A stretch of DNA of 64,000 nt from Shiella aurantiaca (lineage in GTDB: Bacteria; Bacteroidota; Bacteroidia; Cytophagales; Cyclobacteriaceae), in the NCBI GenBank assembly GCA_030412945.1, contig JAUHJS010000004.1, positions 310,001-374,000 of the forward strand, read 5' to 3'. The notes beneath the pieces are model-generated. The model did no database searches and had not been told where the DNA came from. It worked only from the letters and a program-made list of their open reading frames with translations. The translations under genes and the position numbers were made by a program. Numbering within the stretch: the first letter of the stretch is position 1; each line of letters starts with the position of its first letter. Below are positions 45,244 to 54,186 of this stretch, piece by piece.

Positions 45244-45804
45244 TTATTCATCAAAAGCGCCCACCAATCGGTAATAGTCTACCAGGGTTTTGCGGAATAC
45301 CTCGCGGTCTTCCTCTTTATCCAGATACGGTAAGGTATCGTTTTGCACTTTTACCCGCATAGCTTTATTATCCAATATGGCCTGATACACTGCTTGAGCA
45401 AAAGCACGGTAGTCTTCCTTGCTGCGGTAGTTGAGGGAATGAGTTTGAAGGTTCAAAGAGTCGCCCACGAAAAGATAGAGAGGGTCTTCATTTTCCAAAA
45501 AGGCCTGAGGCTGTAGGTTGATATAGGCCTCATCTTCCCGCCAATTGATGACAATGGCCACATCTAACAAAGGATACTCTGCCGATTGGCTGCGGCCTTT
45601 CATTCTGTAAATTTCCAGCTTAGCCGCTTGCATCACTTCGCGTTCATAGAAAATCTGGCGTACATTTTTAAAAAACAGCTCGGTGTCGTCACGCGTGGCA
45701 AACGACATCTCCGAACCGCTCACCGACTTCTGCTTATCGGGATTGCAGGCGGCTAAAAAGCAAATAAGGGCAAGAATCAGGAAGCGAGGCATGAGGTCTG
45801 TCAT
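45244..45804 (-). CDS. Unrecognised lipoprotein
   Basis: The 186-residue protein has a signal peptide and lipobox (FLAACNP, Cys20). The body (about 35-186) is a mixed alpha/beta domain rich in acidic residues, unrecognised. Start could be MTDLM or MPRFL four codons later. It is divergent from lemA and lies 163 bases upstream of the sensor gene, same strand. Confidence 0.65.
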   Translation of the reverse strand: MTDLMPRFLILALICFLAACNPDKQKSVSGSEMSFATRDDTELFFKNVRQIFYEREVMQAAKLEIYRMKGRSQSAEYPLLDVAIVINWREDEAYINLQPQAFLENEDPLYLFVGDSLNLQTHSLNYRSKEDYRAFAQAVYQAILDNKAMRVKVQNDTLPYLDKEEDREVFRKTLVDYYRLVGAFDE

Positions 45805-45914
45805 GGCGAAAATATTTACTTACTAAGACTTTCAAATGCAGGACTTGTTTATCAATTTTCCCAACAATTTACCCGCTTACTCGTACTAAGCACTACCTAA
45901 ACTACAGTATAAAA

Positions 45915-46505
45915 ATGAAAAAAACACTCATTATTGTTGGCGTTATCGCCCTCATTGTCATTATTATTTACAGAATTTTTGCCGGGTCGTACAACTCCAT
46001 GGTGTCTATGGAAGAAGGTGTAACCTCTCAATGGGCACAGGTAGAGAACGTGTACCAGCGTAGGGCCGACCTTATCCCCAACTTGGTAAACACCGTAAAA
46101 GGCTATGCCGATTTTGAACAAGAAACCCTTACCGGAGTGATTGAAGCTCGTGCGAAAGCTACGGCTGTAAATATCAATGCCGAAAGTCTTACTCCTGAAA
46201 AAGTAGCGGAATTCCAAAAGGCGCAAGAAGGCTTATCTTCTGCCTTGAGCCGCTTAATGGTAACGGTAGAGCGCTACCCTGACCTTAAAGCCAACCAAGG
46301 ATTCTTGGATTTGCAAAGCCAATTAGAAGGTAGTGAAAACCGCATTACCGTAGAGCGCATGAAGTTTAACGAAACCGTTCAGAGCTACAATACCTACATC
46401 CGTAAGTTCCCTCAAACGCTTCTGGCCGGTATGTACGGATTCGAGAAGAAAGGATATTTCGAAGCAACAGCCGGAGCCGAAAAAGCTCCTGAGGTGAAAT
46501 TCTAA
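45915..46505 (+). CDS. lemA: LemA family protein
   Basis: The 196-residue protein has an N-terminal membrane helix (LIIVGVIALIVIIIYRIFAG) followed by the LemA helical domain: YNSMVSMEEGVTSQWAQVEN, QRRADLIPNLVNTVKGYADFE and RMKFNETVQSYNTYIRKFP. Function is not settled. In many bacteria it is encoded with TPM-domain proteins, as here: two follow at 2 and 9 bases. Confidence 0.94.
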   Translation: MKKTLIIVGVIALIVIIIYRIFAGSYNSMVSMEEGVTSQWAQVENVYQRRADLIPNLVNTVKGYADFEQETLTGVIEARAKATAVNINAESLTPEKVAEFQKAQEGLSSALSRLMVTVERYPDLKANQGFLDLQSQLEGSENRITVERMKFNETVQSYNTYIRKFPQTLLAGMYGFEKKGYFEATAGAEKAPEVKF

Positions 46506-46507
46506 GT

Positions 46508-46948
46508 ATGGCAGAAGCACATTTCAATTCGGAAGAAAAGGCCCGCATCGTAGCGGCCATTCAGCAAGCCGAAGTTAATACTTCCGGAGAGGTACAGGTT
46601 CATATCGAAAATCGCTGTAAAGGCGATGTGATGGATCGTGCCTTGGCGGTATTCAACATTTTGAAAATGGACAAAACGGCACTCCGCAATGGGGTGCTGT
46701 TTTATTTGGCCATAAAAGACCACAAATTCGCCATTTTGGGCGATAAGGGCATTAATGATAAGGTGCCTCACGATTTCTGGGATCAAATCCGCGACCACAT
46801 GCAAAATCGGTTTCGCCAAGGAGAATTTACCGAAGGCTTATGCGATGGCATAAAAATGGCAGGAGAGCAGCTTAGTGCGCATTTTCCTTTCCAGAACGAA
46901 GACGACATCAATGAACTACCAGATGAAATCTCATTTGGAAATAACTAA
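46508..46948 (+). CDS. Soluble TPM-domain protein
   Basis: The 146-residue protein is a TPM domain (TLP18.3/Psb32/MOLO-1) without signal peptide or membrane helix: EKARIVAAIQQAEVNTSGEV, GVLFYLAIKDHKFAILGDKGI and a late FTEGLCDGIKMAGEQL. It is the short partner in LemA-TPM-TPM operons. Proposed roles include phosphatase activity or protein-complex repair; unproven. Confidence 0.88.
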   Translation: MAEAHFNSEEKARIVAAIQQAEVNTSGEVQVHIENRCKGDVMDRALAVFNILKMDKTALRNGVLFYLAIKDHKFAILGDKGINDKVPHDFWDQIRDHMQNRFRQGEFTEGLCDGIKMAGEQLSAHFPFQNEDDINELPDEISFGNN

Positions 46949-46957
46949 CTATCCCCT

Positions 46958-47728
46958 ATGAGAAATATTGTATTGCTGATAGCCTCTGCTCTATTGCTGA
47001 GCTTGGGTGTCTTGGCACAAGAAAAGCCTGTGTTTGAACTTAGCCCCGAAAAGCGCTTGGTGCATGACTATGCAGGCGTACTGAATGCCCAAGAGTTGGC
47101 CAGTTTAGAGCAATTGCTGGTGAGCTATTCCGACACCACTTCTTCTCAAATTACCATAGTGCTGGTAAATACCCTGAACGGATACGATGTGATGGACTAT
47201 GCCTACCGAATTGGGGAGAAATGGGGCGTGGGGATTCGTGGAAAGAACAATGGCGTGGTGATATTGGCAGCTATTGATGACCGCAAGCTGGGCATAGCTA
47301 CCGGATACGGCATGGAAGCGACAGTTACCGATGCGGCCACCCGCCAGATTCGAGAGAATTACATCAATCCGCAGTTTAAGAAAAAGAACTATTACCAAGG
47401 CCTGCGCGATGGGGTAATGGTGATAGCCAAACTGGCTTCGGGCGAATTCAAGGCAGATCAATTGGCCAAAGAAAAAGGCATTCCGGTGGTGGCTTTGCTA
47501 TTCATCATTTTCCTTTTTGTAGGCCTGCCCTTTCTGATTTCTTATCGATCTATCAAGAATCAGCATATGGGCAAAAATCTTGATTTCTTTACCATCCTGA
47601 TGCTGATGAATGCCGCTGGCGGAAACCGCGGAGGCGGTGGTTCAGGCTTTGGTGGTGGAGGCGGAGGTGGCTTTGGCGGCTTCGGAGGCGGTAGCTTTGG
47701 AGGTGGCGGCTCTGGCGGAAGCTGGTAA
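46958..47728 (+). CDS. Exported TPM-domain protein with Gly-rich tail
   Basis: The 256-residue protein has a signal peptide (ALLLSLGVLAQ), a periplasmic TPM domain (about 30-165: RLVHDYAGVLNAQELASLEQ, KNNGVVILAAIDDRKLGIATGYG), a membrane helix (about 178-198, VALLFIIFLFVGLPFLI) and a Gly/Phe/Ser tail repeating GGGGSGFGGG and ending GGSGGSW. The YgcG-type layout is normal. Last gene of the operon; a strong terminator follows. Confidence 0.93.
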   Translation: MRNIVLLIASALLLSLGVLAQEKPVFELSPEKRLVHDYAGVLNAQELASLEQLLVSYSDTTSSQITIVLVNTLNGYDVMDYAYRIGEKWGVGIRGKNNGVVILAAIDDRKLGIATGYGMEATVTDAATRQIRENYINPQFKKKNYYQGLRDGVMVIAKLASGEFKADQLAKEKGIPVVALLFIIFLFVGLPFLISYRSIKNQHMGKNLDFFTILMLMNAAGGNRGGGGSGFGGGGGGGFGGFGGGSFGGGGSGGSW

Positions 47729-47752
47729 GATTAAATACCATTTCTATTTCAT

Positions 47753-47795
47753 ACAACAAAAAGCCTGGTTATACATTTCCAGGCTTTTTTGTTGT
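47753..47795 (+). terminator. Terminator of the lemA operon
   Basis: ACAACAAAAAGCCTGG pairs with CCAGGCTTTTTTGTTGT across a 10-base loop, ending in a T run, 24 bases after the TPM gene. Confidence 0.85.
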
Positions 47796-47842
47796 ACTAT
47801 ATTTTCTTTGCGTTAACGTGTACATCAATATTTAAAGTCGTA

Positions 47843-47861
47843 CTCATTATTTGATAATGAG
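47843..47861 (+). promoter_or_regulatory. Palindrome upstream of the TonB receptor
   Basis: CTCATTAT-TTG-ATAATGAG has perfect 8-base arms. It lies 72 bases before the receptor ATG, in a 205-base gap otherwise holding only a terminator. It is a plausible operator for the phosphate locus; no regulator is identified. Confidence 0.4.
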
Positions 47862-47933
47862 TTTAGGTTGGGCGGTGGTAAAGCAGGAATCAAATTGCTT
47901 TCGGTTTCCAAAAAGCCCTAAAACCTAAATTTT

Positions 47934-50759
47934 ATGATCAAAAAGCCTTTTTTAACCTATGGACAAAGGTTAAGATTCTCCAAAACTCTCGCCTTGTGCG
48001 TTATCGCAATGTTATGCACTTTACGTGTTATGGCCACCGAATCAGAACCCAGTCGTGGTTTGGTTATTGGTAAAGTTATAGATGCTATCACCAAAGAGCC
48101 TCTTCCTGGAGCTACCATTCGCGCTGTAAATTCCAATTATGGAGCTGCTTCTGACCTTGCGGGCGAATTTGAATTGGTAGTTTCAAGCAATGTAAAAGCG
48201 ATAGAGATTAGATACATCGGCTACGAAAATGTGATACTTGATATAGAAGTAGAAGCCGGAGCCATTACCCTACTGGAAAATGCTATCGAAATGAAAGCCG
48301 CTGCCAGCAACCTGAGCGAGGTGGTTATCACGGGAGTATTGCAAGGCCAGCAGAAGGCACTCAATCAACAGAAATCTGCTGATAATATTAAAAATATTGT
48401 AGCTGCCGACCAGATTGGCCGCTTCCCTGACCCCAATGTGGCGGAAGCACTTCAGAGAATTCCCGGTACCAATATTGAACGCGATCAAGGCGAAGGAAGG
48501 TATGTATTGGTGAGAGGTTTAGCCCCTCAGTTTACAAATATTAGTATTAACGGAGAACAAGTTCCTTCGCCCGAAGCAGGTGTTCGATACGTGGCCCTTG
48601 ATGCTGTACCTGCCGATCAGCTTGCCTCCATTGAAGTGACCAAAGCCCTTACTCCGGATATGGATGGCGATGCCGTTGGCGGTTCGGTAAATCTGATTAC
48701 CCGCACAGCAAAAAGCAGTCGACCTACCGTTTCGGGTTCTTTAGTAGGTGGGTACAATAACATTCTTCAAACCCCTAATTTGCAGGGTTCTCTGGAATTA
48801 GGTAAACGTTTCGGTCAAGATGATAAGCTTGGCATAATGCTTAATAGCAGCTATTATGAAACCGACAGAGGTTCAGACAATTGGGAAACGGACACCGAAG
48901 AACTAGAACTAAGAGATTACGCTCTGGTAAGAACTCGTATGGGTATTAGTAGCACCATCGATTATAAATTCAATACTAATAATGAACTATATTTTCGTAC
49001 TCTTTATAATCGGTTTACCGATCGCGAGCAAAGAAGAAGATATGTGTTTGTTCCCAACTTGGACAACAGCCCTTTCGAAAGCCACGAAATTGAGCGCCTC
49101 ACGAAAGATCGTCTTGAAAAACAAATTGTGAGCAGCTTCAACCTAGGGGGTAAGCATAGTTTTCCAAATCTGTTTTTAGATTATGAAGTGGCCTTTTCTG
49201 AGGCTTATCAAGATACACCTTTTGATGTGGAGGTAGGTTTTGTGGGTGAAGTAGATGATTTAAGTATTGATTATTCTAATCCTGAATTCCCTAGTTTTAA
49301 TATAAACGGAAAGGCGCATACAGATGCCACCAATGACTATTTGAATAATTCATTGTACGAGTTTGATGAACTTACCTCGGGAAATACCTTCGCCTATGAT
49401 GCCAACAGAACAGCCAAATTTAATATTGGGATACCGTATCAGTTGGCCAGTGCGGAAGCCCTTGTGAAGTTTGGAGCTAAAGCTCGTTGGAAAGAAAAAA
49501 GTTATAGAATCATTGAGAACGTATATAGCTGGGAGGGTGGAGATGTAACCTTCAACGGAACAGATGGTGAGTATACCCTCGACCGTTTTCAAGGCGGGCT
49601 GGAAGACAATAACTTTTTGAATGGTCGCTTTCTTATTCAACCCAATGTGGATACAGACCAAGTGATTACACACTTCAATGCCAATAAAAATGGATACGAA
49701 CTGTCGGTAGATGATAAATTAGCTGCCGAAGCCGCAGAATCCTACACCGCTACTGAAGATGTGTACGCAGCGTATGCAATGACCAAGATCCAGCTGCAGA
49801 AATTGATGCTATTGGGAGGTGTTCGGTTTGAGCAAACAACGGTAAACTATACCTTCAGTAATGTTTTCTATGATTTTGAGGGCGAACTGGAAGAAATTAC
49901 GCCCGATGCCGGAAGCACCAAGTATAGCTATATCCTTCCCCAAGTACATGCCAAGTACCAGCTTGATGCCAATACCAATCTCAGGGCAGCCATAACTGCC
50001 TCTTATTCTCGCCCTAACTTTGAGCAGATAGTGCCTACGCAAGAAATTGATTTGAATGGCAGGGAGGGTTCTATCGGAAACCCCAATCTTAAACCTGTGT
50101 CGGCTATTAATTTTGATTTATTAGGAGAGCATTATTTTGGTACAGTGGGAATACTTTCCGGAGGAGTGTTCTACAAACAGCTTAACGATTTTATCTTTAA
50201 TCAACGCTTCGTTTCCGATGAATTCAACGGGCGCGATTTGGGAGCCAATGTTCAGTTTACACAATCTCAAAATGGAGAATCGGCCAATCTAATGGGTATT
50301 GAGATTGGATATCAGCAAAACCTAAGCTTCCTACCAGGGGTGTTTAAAGGCTTGGGAGTTTACGCCAATTATACATTTACTGACTCTAGGGCCACTATCC
50401 AAGACAGAGAAGACGATAATGGTACCGAGGAGATTCGGCTTCCGGGTCAAACCAAACATTTGGGTAATTTCTCTTTAGCCTACGACCTTAATCGCCTTAA
50501 CTTTCGGATCTCCGCCAACTTTAATGGAGAATATATCAGTGAAATTGGAGGAAGTAAAGACGAAGATATTTATGTAAAAGACCGTGTTCAACTTGATGCT
50601 ACCGCTACCTATGCTTTTTCTAATAAGTTTAGGGTCTTCGGGGAATTTATGAACATTACCAACCAGCCTTTTGAGGTGTACATGGGTAATGAAAACACCA
50701 CCATTCAGCGCGAATTTTACAGCTGGTGGGCACGCATTGGTATAAAATTCGATTTATAA
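47934..50759 (+). CDS. TonB-dependent receptor with carboxypeptidase-D-like N domain
   Basis: The 941-residue outer-membrane receptor has a signal peptide, a CarboxypepD_reg-like domain (about 45-125, VIDAITKEPLPGATI) and a plug domain: IVAADQIGRFPDPNVAEALQ, RIPGTNIERDQGEGRYVLVRG. A 22-strand barrel ends in an aromatic/hydrophobic strand IGIKFDL. The plug wording is that of the TIGR01782 (Xanthomonas/Caulobacter) receptor class rather than SusC, and no SusD follows. With phosphatase and phytase downstream, phosphorylated organics (perhaps phytate) are the likely ligand; that is inference. Confidence 0.92.
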   Translation: MIKKPFLTYGQRLRFSKTLALCVIAMLCTLRVMATESEPSRGLVIGKVIDAITKEPLPGATIRAVNSNYGAASDLAGEFELVVSSNVKAIEIRYIGYENVILDIEVEAGAITLLENAIEMKAAASNLSEVVITGVLQGQQKALNQQKSADNIKNIVAADQIGRFPDPNVAEALQRIPGTNIERDQGEGRYVLVRGLAPQFTNISINGEQVPSPEAGVRYVALDAVPADQLASIEVTKALTPDMDGDAVGGSVNLITRTAKSSRPTVSGSLVGGYNNILQTPNLQGSLELGKRFGQDDKLGIMLNSSYYETDRGSDNWETDTEELELRDYALVRTRMGISSTIDYKFNTNNELYFRTLYNRFTDREQRRRYVFVPNLDNSPFESHEIERLTKDRLEKQIVSSFNLGGKHSFPNLFLDYEVAFSEAYQDTPFDVEVGFVGEVDDLSIDYSNPEFPSFNINGKAHTDATNDYLNNSLYEFDELTSGNTFAYDANRTAKFNIGIPYQLASAEALVKFGAKARWKEKSYRIIENVYSWEGGDVTFNGTDGEYTLDRFQGGLEDNNFLNGRFLIQPNVDTDQVITHFNANKNGYELSVDDKLAAEAAESYTATEDVYAAYAMTKIQLQKLMLLGGVRFEQTTVNYTFSNVFYDFEGELEEITPDAGSTKYSYILPQVHAKYQLDANTNLRAAITASYSRPNFEQIVPTQEIDLNGREGSIGNPNLKPVSAINFDLLGEHYFGTVGILSGGVFYKQLNDFIFNQRFVSDEFNGRDLGANVQFTQSQNGESANLMGIEIGYQQNLSFLPGVFKGLGVYANYTFTDSRATIQDREDDNGTEEIRLPGQTKHLGNFSLAYDLNRLNFRISANFNGEYISEIGGSKDEDIYVKDRVQLDATATYAFSNKFRVFGEFMNITNQPFEVYMGNENTTIQREFYSWWARIGIKFDL

Positions 50760-50777
50760 TTGATAAACAGTAAATCC

Positions 50778-51782
50778 ATGATAAAGATAGTAATAAAATA
50801 TGCCTTCATTTTGGCAATATCAACCCTGATGGTGGCCTGTGCCGATAATTACAGCAATGTTGACCCAGAAGATAAAAATTACCCCTTTCGTTTGATTTTG
50901 GATGCCGAAGAAGGGGGTGATTTGCCCGATGCTGATGAGTATGGTTTGGAGATCAAATTTGCCGATTATCTAGGAGAATTGCCCAATCAGCCGATTATCA
51001 TTCATTTTGAAATCAAAGATGCCAGTTTGCCAGTGGATATCGATAAGGTAGTGTATGAGTTTGAAGAGGATGATTGTGTTTTTGAACGCGAGTTAGATTT
51101 CTTATACGATGAAAACTCGGGTACCGGCACCATTGCACTTGCTGTAGATACTGATTTAGAAACCCTACCCGAAGAATTCGAAATTGTATTTACCCTTCCT
51201 GAAGAGGTTGTGGAATTTGTGTTTGAAATCACCAGTTTGGAAAGCTCTTCAAACACTATTTTGGGAGCACCCTTTGTCTTCGAATATGCTTCTTTAGACA
51301 ATGACCTAGCTGGAGAATGGATACTCGCTATTACATCGGAAGAGGAGTTCGAGAAATTCAAATCTGCTTTTGCCCCCATAAGTGCCGATTTATCAGAAAT
51401 CTCATTTGTCGATATTACAGGTGAGGTGATATTAGAGTTTGGCTTTGAAGAGATGAAAATTGAGATTGTTTTGTTGGAAGAAGAGGAGGTTACCGAGTGT
51501 GAAGATGGTGAAACAGAAACCTCTATTGAAAATAAAATAATTGAGATTGAGGCCGAATACGAAGTCGAAGATGGCGAACTGATTTTAGAAGGTAGTCACT
51601 TTATTATTGGTGACGATGGCGAAATAGAAGACGAGCTCGATTTTATACTTGAGGCCGAATATACTTTAAATGATGACGGTACTGCCAACCTTAAACTTCT
51701 GAAACTCATAGACGAAGATAATTACGAGGAAGGCGAAGAACTCTTCAGTGAAGAAGTAGAGTTCGAAATCGAAAAGGATTAA
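50778..51782 (+). CDS. Highly acidic lipoprotein beside the TonB receptor
   Basis: The 334-residue protein, started at MIKIVIKYAFILAIST, has a lipobox (MVACAD, Cys20). The mature part is extremely rich in Glu and Asp, for example LLEEEEVTECEDGETET, with alternating strands suggesting repeated beta sandwiches. Family unknown. It lies 18 bases after the receptor stop and is followed by a terminator. A surface partner of the receptor, possibly binding calcium or another cation needed with phytate, is a hypothesis only. Confidence 0.72.
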   Translation: MIKIVIKYAFILAISTLMVACADNYSNVDPEDKNYPFRLILDAEEGGDLPDADEYGLEIKFADYLGELPNQPIIIHFEIKDASLPVDIDKVVYEFEEDDCVFERELDFLYDENSGTGTIALAVDTDLETLPEEFEIVFTLPEEVVEFVFEITSLESSSNTILGAPFVFEYASLDNDLAGEWILAITSEEEFEKFKSAFAPISADLSEISFVDITGEVILEFGFEEMKIEIVLLEEEEVTECEDGETETSIENKIIEIEAEYEVEDGELILEGSHFIIGDDGEIEDELDFILEAEYTLNDDGTANLKLLKLIDEDNYEEGEELFSEEVEFEIEKD

Positions 51783-51784
51783 GT

Positions 51785-51828
51785 AAAGCCCATCCTAGTA
51801 TTTTGGCTAGGATGGGCTTTAGATTTTT
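51785..51828 (+). terminator. Terminator between lipoprotein and phosphatase
   Basis: AAAGCCCATCCTAG pairs with CTAGGATGGGCTTT around 8 bases, with a T run at 51823-51827. It would separate receptor/lipoprotein transcription from the enzymes or act by partial readthrough. Confidence 0.75.
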
Positions 51829-51849
51829 ACATTCTAAATCACCCGTATC

Positions 51850-52803
51850 ATGCAAAAACTCATTTATGCCCTACTGTTTCTTGCCCTTTTTTCATGCACT
51901 AACCAAAAGCAAGAATTTCAGATTAGCCCAGAACTAGAAGTAATCGAAGATGCTTATCACTTTTATATTATTGGCGATTGGGGCCGCCAAGGCGAAGATG
52001 GCCAACAAGAGGTGGCCGATATGATGGCTAAAGCAGCAAAAGTTATTGAACCAGAATTCATCATCTCAACAGGCGATAATTTTTACCCCAATGGAGTGGC
52101 CAGCATTAACGACCCACTATGGAAAACTTCATTCGAAGAGGTTTATCATCATTTTTCCCTCCAGCTTCCTTGGTATGTGGTATTAGGTAATCATGATTAC
52201 CGGGGCAATGCCCAAGCCGAAATTGACTATATGCAAGTGAGCCGTAGATGGAACATGCCTGCCCGCTATTATAATTTTGATAAAACAGCCGATGATAGTA
52301 CTCAAATGGCTTTTGTGTTTATTGATACCTCTCCCTTTGAACACGAATATTACCAGGAAGAAAAGTATAAAAGCAAAGTAATAACCCAAGATACGGCTCA
52401 ACAAAAGCAATGGTTGGATAGCGTGTTGAACATAAAACAAGAGGTTGATTGGGTATTTGTTTCCGGTCATCATCCTATGTATACAGGGGGAAAAAGAATT
52501 GATGACCCCAATTCTGTACGGGCAAATTTAGAAAAACTATTTACCAAGTATGAAGTGAATGCTTATTTCGCAGGGCATGAGCATGATTTACAACATATAA
52601 AACCTCAGGCTCCAACGCATCATTTCATCTCTGGAGCAGGTTCGGAAATCCGCCCTACAGGTAAAATTGATGAAACACTTTATGCAGAGAGCGAACATGG
52701 CTTTATGATTGCCAGCGTTACCCAAAACGAAGTATTAGTTCAGGTAATTAATGAAAAAGGAGAATTGCGTTATACATATACCCTATCAAAAACCAACAAG
52801 TAA
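51850..52803 (+). CDS. Exported metallophosphoesterase (purple-acid-phosphatase-like)
   Basis: The 317-residue protein has a lipoprotein-like signal (LALFSCTN, Cys17). Metallophosphatase motifs follow in order: YIIGDWGRQG, STGDNFYPNG, VLGNHDYRG, SGHHPMYTGG and GHEHDLQHI. They match small tartrate-resistant acid phosphatases. It should release phosphate from organic esters in the periplasm or on the surface. Its TAA stop provides the A of the next ATG (one-base overlap), so it is coupled to the phytase. Confidence 0.91.
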   Translation: MQKLIYALLFLALFSCTNQKQEFQISPELEVIEDAYHFYIIGDWGRQGEDGQQEVADMMAKAAKVIEPEFIISTGDNFYPNGVASINDPLWKTSFEEVYHHFSLQLPWYVVLGNHDYRGNAQAEIDYMQVSRRWNMPARYYNFDKTADDSTQMAFVFIDTSPFEHEYYQEEKYKSKVITQDTAQQKQWLDSVLNIKQEVDWVFVSGHHPMYTGGKRIDDPNSVRANLEKLFTKYEVNAYFAGHEHDLQHIKPQAPTHHFISGAGSEIRPTGKIDETLYAESEHGFMIASVTQNEVLVQVINEKGELRYTYTLSKTNK

Positions 52804-53846
52804 TGATTTTAAAAAAAAAAACAAACCTATTTATATTAAGTTCATTGGTCATAACTGCAGCATGCACATCTCAAAATAAAGTGGATGAAGATGCGGTAAA
52901 GCCTACCATTATAACAGAAGCCACTCCTAATGATACCGATGATCCTGCCATTTGGATACACCCCAGTGATGTGAGCCAAAGTTTAATTATCGGGACAGAT
53001 AAAGATACCAATGGAGGGCTTTATGTTTATAATCTAAACGGTGAGATTGACCATTCTCGCTCAGTGAAAGGCTTAAAAAGGCCTAATAATGTAGATGTCG
53101 CGTACGGCTTAACGTTAAACGGAAGTTTGGTTGACATTGCCGTTACTACTGAAAGAGAATCTAACAAAATCCGTATCTATAGTTTGCCCGATATGAAAGC
53201 GCTAACGCAAGATGGAATTGCGGTTTTTGAAGGGGAAACTCAACGCGACCCAATGGGCATCGCCCTTTATAAAGCTCCAGATAGTAGTATTTATGCTATT
53301 GTTGGCCGTAAAGAAGGGCCTAAAGAAGAGGGATATCTTTGGCAATATTTATTAGAAGATGATGGGCAAGGAGCTGTTAAGGCTACAGTTGTAAGGAAGT
53401 TTGGCCAATGGAGCGGTAAAAAAGAAATTGAAGCTATTGCTGTTGATAATCAGCTTGGTTTCGTCTATTGTTCCGATGAAACAGTTGGGGTACGGAAATA
53501 TTATGCTCATCCAGATAGCAGCAATATAGAGTTGGCTCTTTTCGGTACTACAGGCTTTGCCCGTGACCATGAAGGTATATCCATTTATCAATCCACAGAT
53601 TCCACAGGTTTTATTTTGGTTTCTGACCAACAAGCCAATCAATTCCAAATTTTCTCAAGAGAAGGTAAAGGTAGCAATCCGCACGAGCATGAATTGATTA
53701 AGGTTGTGAGGGTTTCTACTAACGAAAGTGATGGCTCAGAGGTAACTTCGGTACCCTTGCCGGGCTTTCCTAAGGGCTTATTTGTGGCGATGTCAGACGA
53801 TAAGACTTTTCAACTTTACAGATGGGAAGATATTATCGGAAATTGA
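52803..53846 (+). CDS. Beta-propeller phytase lipoprotein
   Basis: The 347-residue protein has a lipoprotein signal (VITAACTS, Cys21) and the six-bladed phytase signature: PNDTDDPAIWIHPSDVSQS, GTDKDTNGGLYVYNLNG and RPNNVDVAYG, plus later QRDPMGIALY and GREGLAN-type segments (KKEIEAIAVD). BPP phytases are calcium-dependent and cut phosphate from inositol hexakisphosphate. Coupled to the phosphatase, it would feed phosphate release stepwise. A terminator follows. Confidence 0.92.
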   Translation: MILKKKTNLFILSSLVITAACTSQNKVDEDAVKPTIITEATPNDTDDPAIWIHPSDVSQSLIIGTDKDTNGGLYVYNLNGEIDHSRSVKGLKRPNNVDVAYGLTLNGSLVDIAVTTERESNKIRIYSLPDMKALTQDGIAVFEGETQRDPMGIALYKAPDSSIYAIVGRKEGPKEEGYLWQYLLEDDGQGAVKATVVRKFGQWSGKKEIEAIAVDNQLGFVYCSDETVGVRKYYAHPDSSNIELALFGTTGFARDHEGISIYQSTDSTGFILVSDQQANQFQIFSREGKGSNPHEHELIKVVRVSTNESDGSEVTSVPLPGFPKGLFVAMSDDKTFQLYRWEDIIGN

Positions 53847-54186
53847 ATCATTTCGGAATTGAAGGCAAACTAGAAACAATCCATAAAGGTGAAATAATTT
53901 AGAAAAGAGGCTTCGGCCTCTTTTTCTTTTAAGAGAGTCATAACTTTAGTAAAATTCCGACTTTAAAGCAATTACCTTTCTCTCAGTTTTGTCGTTTCAA
54001 ACATAAATAAATTGAAAAGTCAACTAAATACTTACCTGCTGATTTGGAGGCTTTGAATCTTAGCTTGCTAACTTGCCGTATATTTTTTCATCAAACTGCT
54101 CAAAGAGGTTTGAGTCAACATATAAGAAAGTCGGTAGTAGAACAGTGTTTGACTATACTTTATTGAGCGTTTGCTAACCTGAACAC
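53847..54186. other. Gene-free stretch between phytase and sensor kinase
   Basis: These 340 bases hold the phytase terminator (53903-53930) and then AT-rich DNA leading to the sensor gene. I see no gene, RNA or convincing promoter; TTTG occurs at about 54149 and 54171 without a matched -7. Confidence 0.5.
53903..53930 (+). terminator. Terminator after phytase
   Basis: GAGGC-TTCG-GCCTC with a UUCG-type tetraloop is preceded by an A run and followed by TTTTTCTTTT. Confidence 0.85.
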
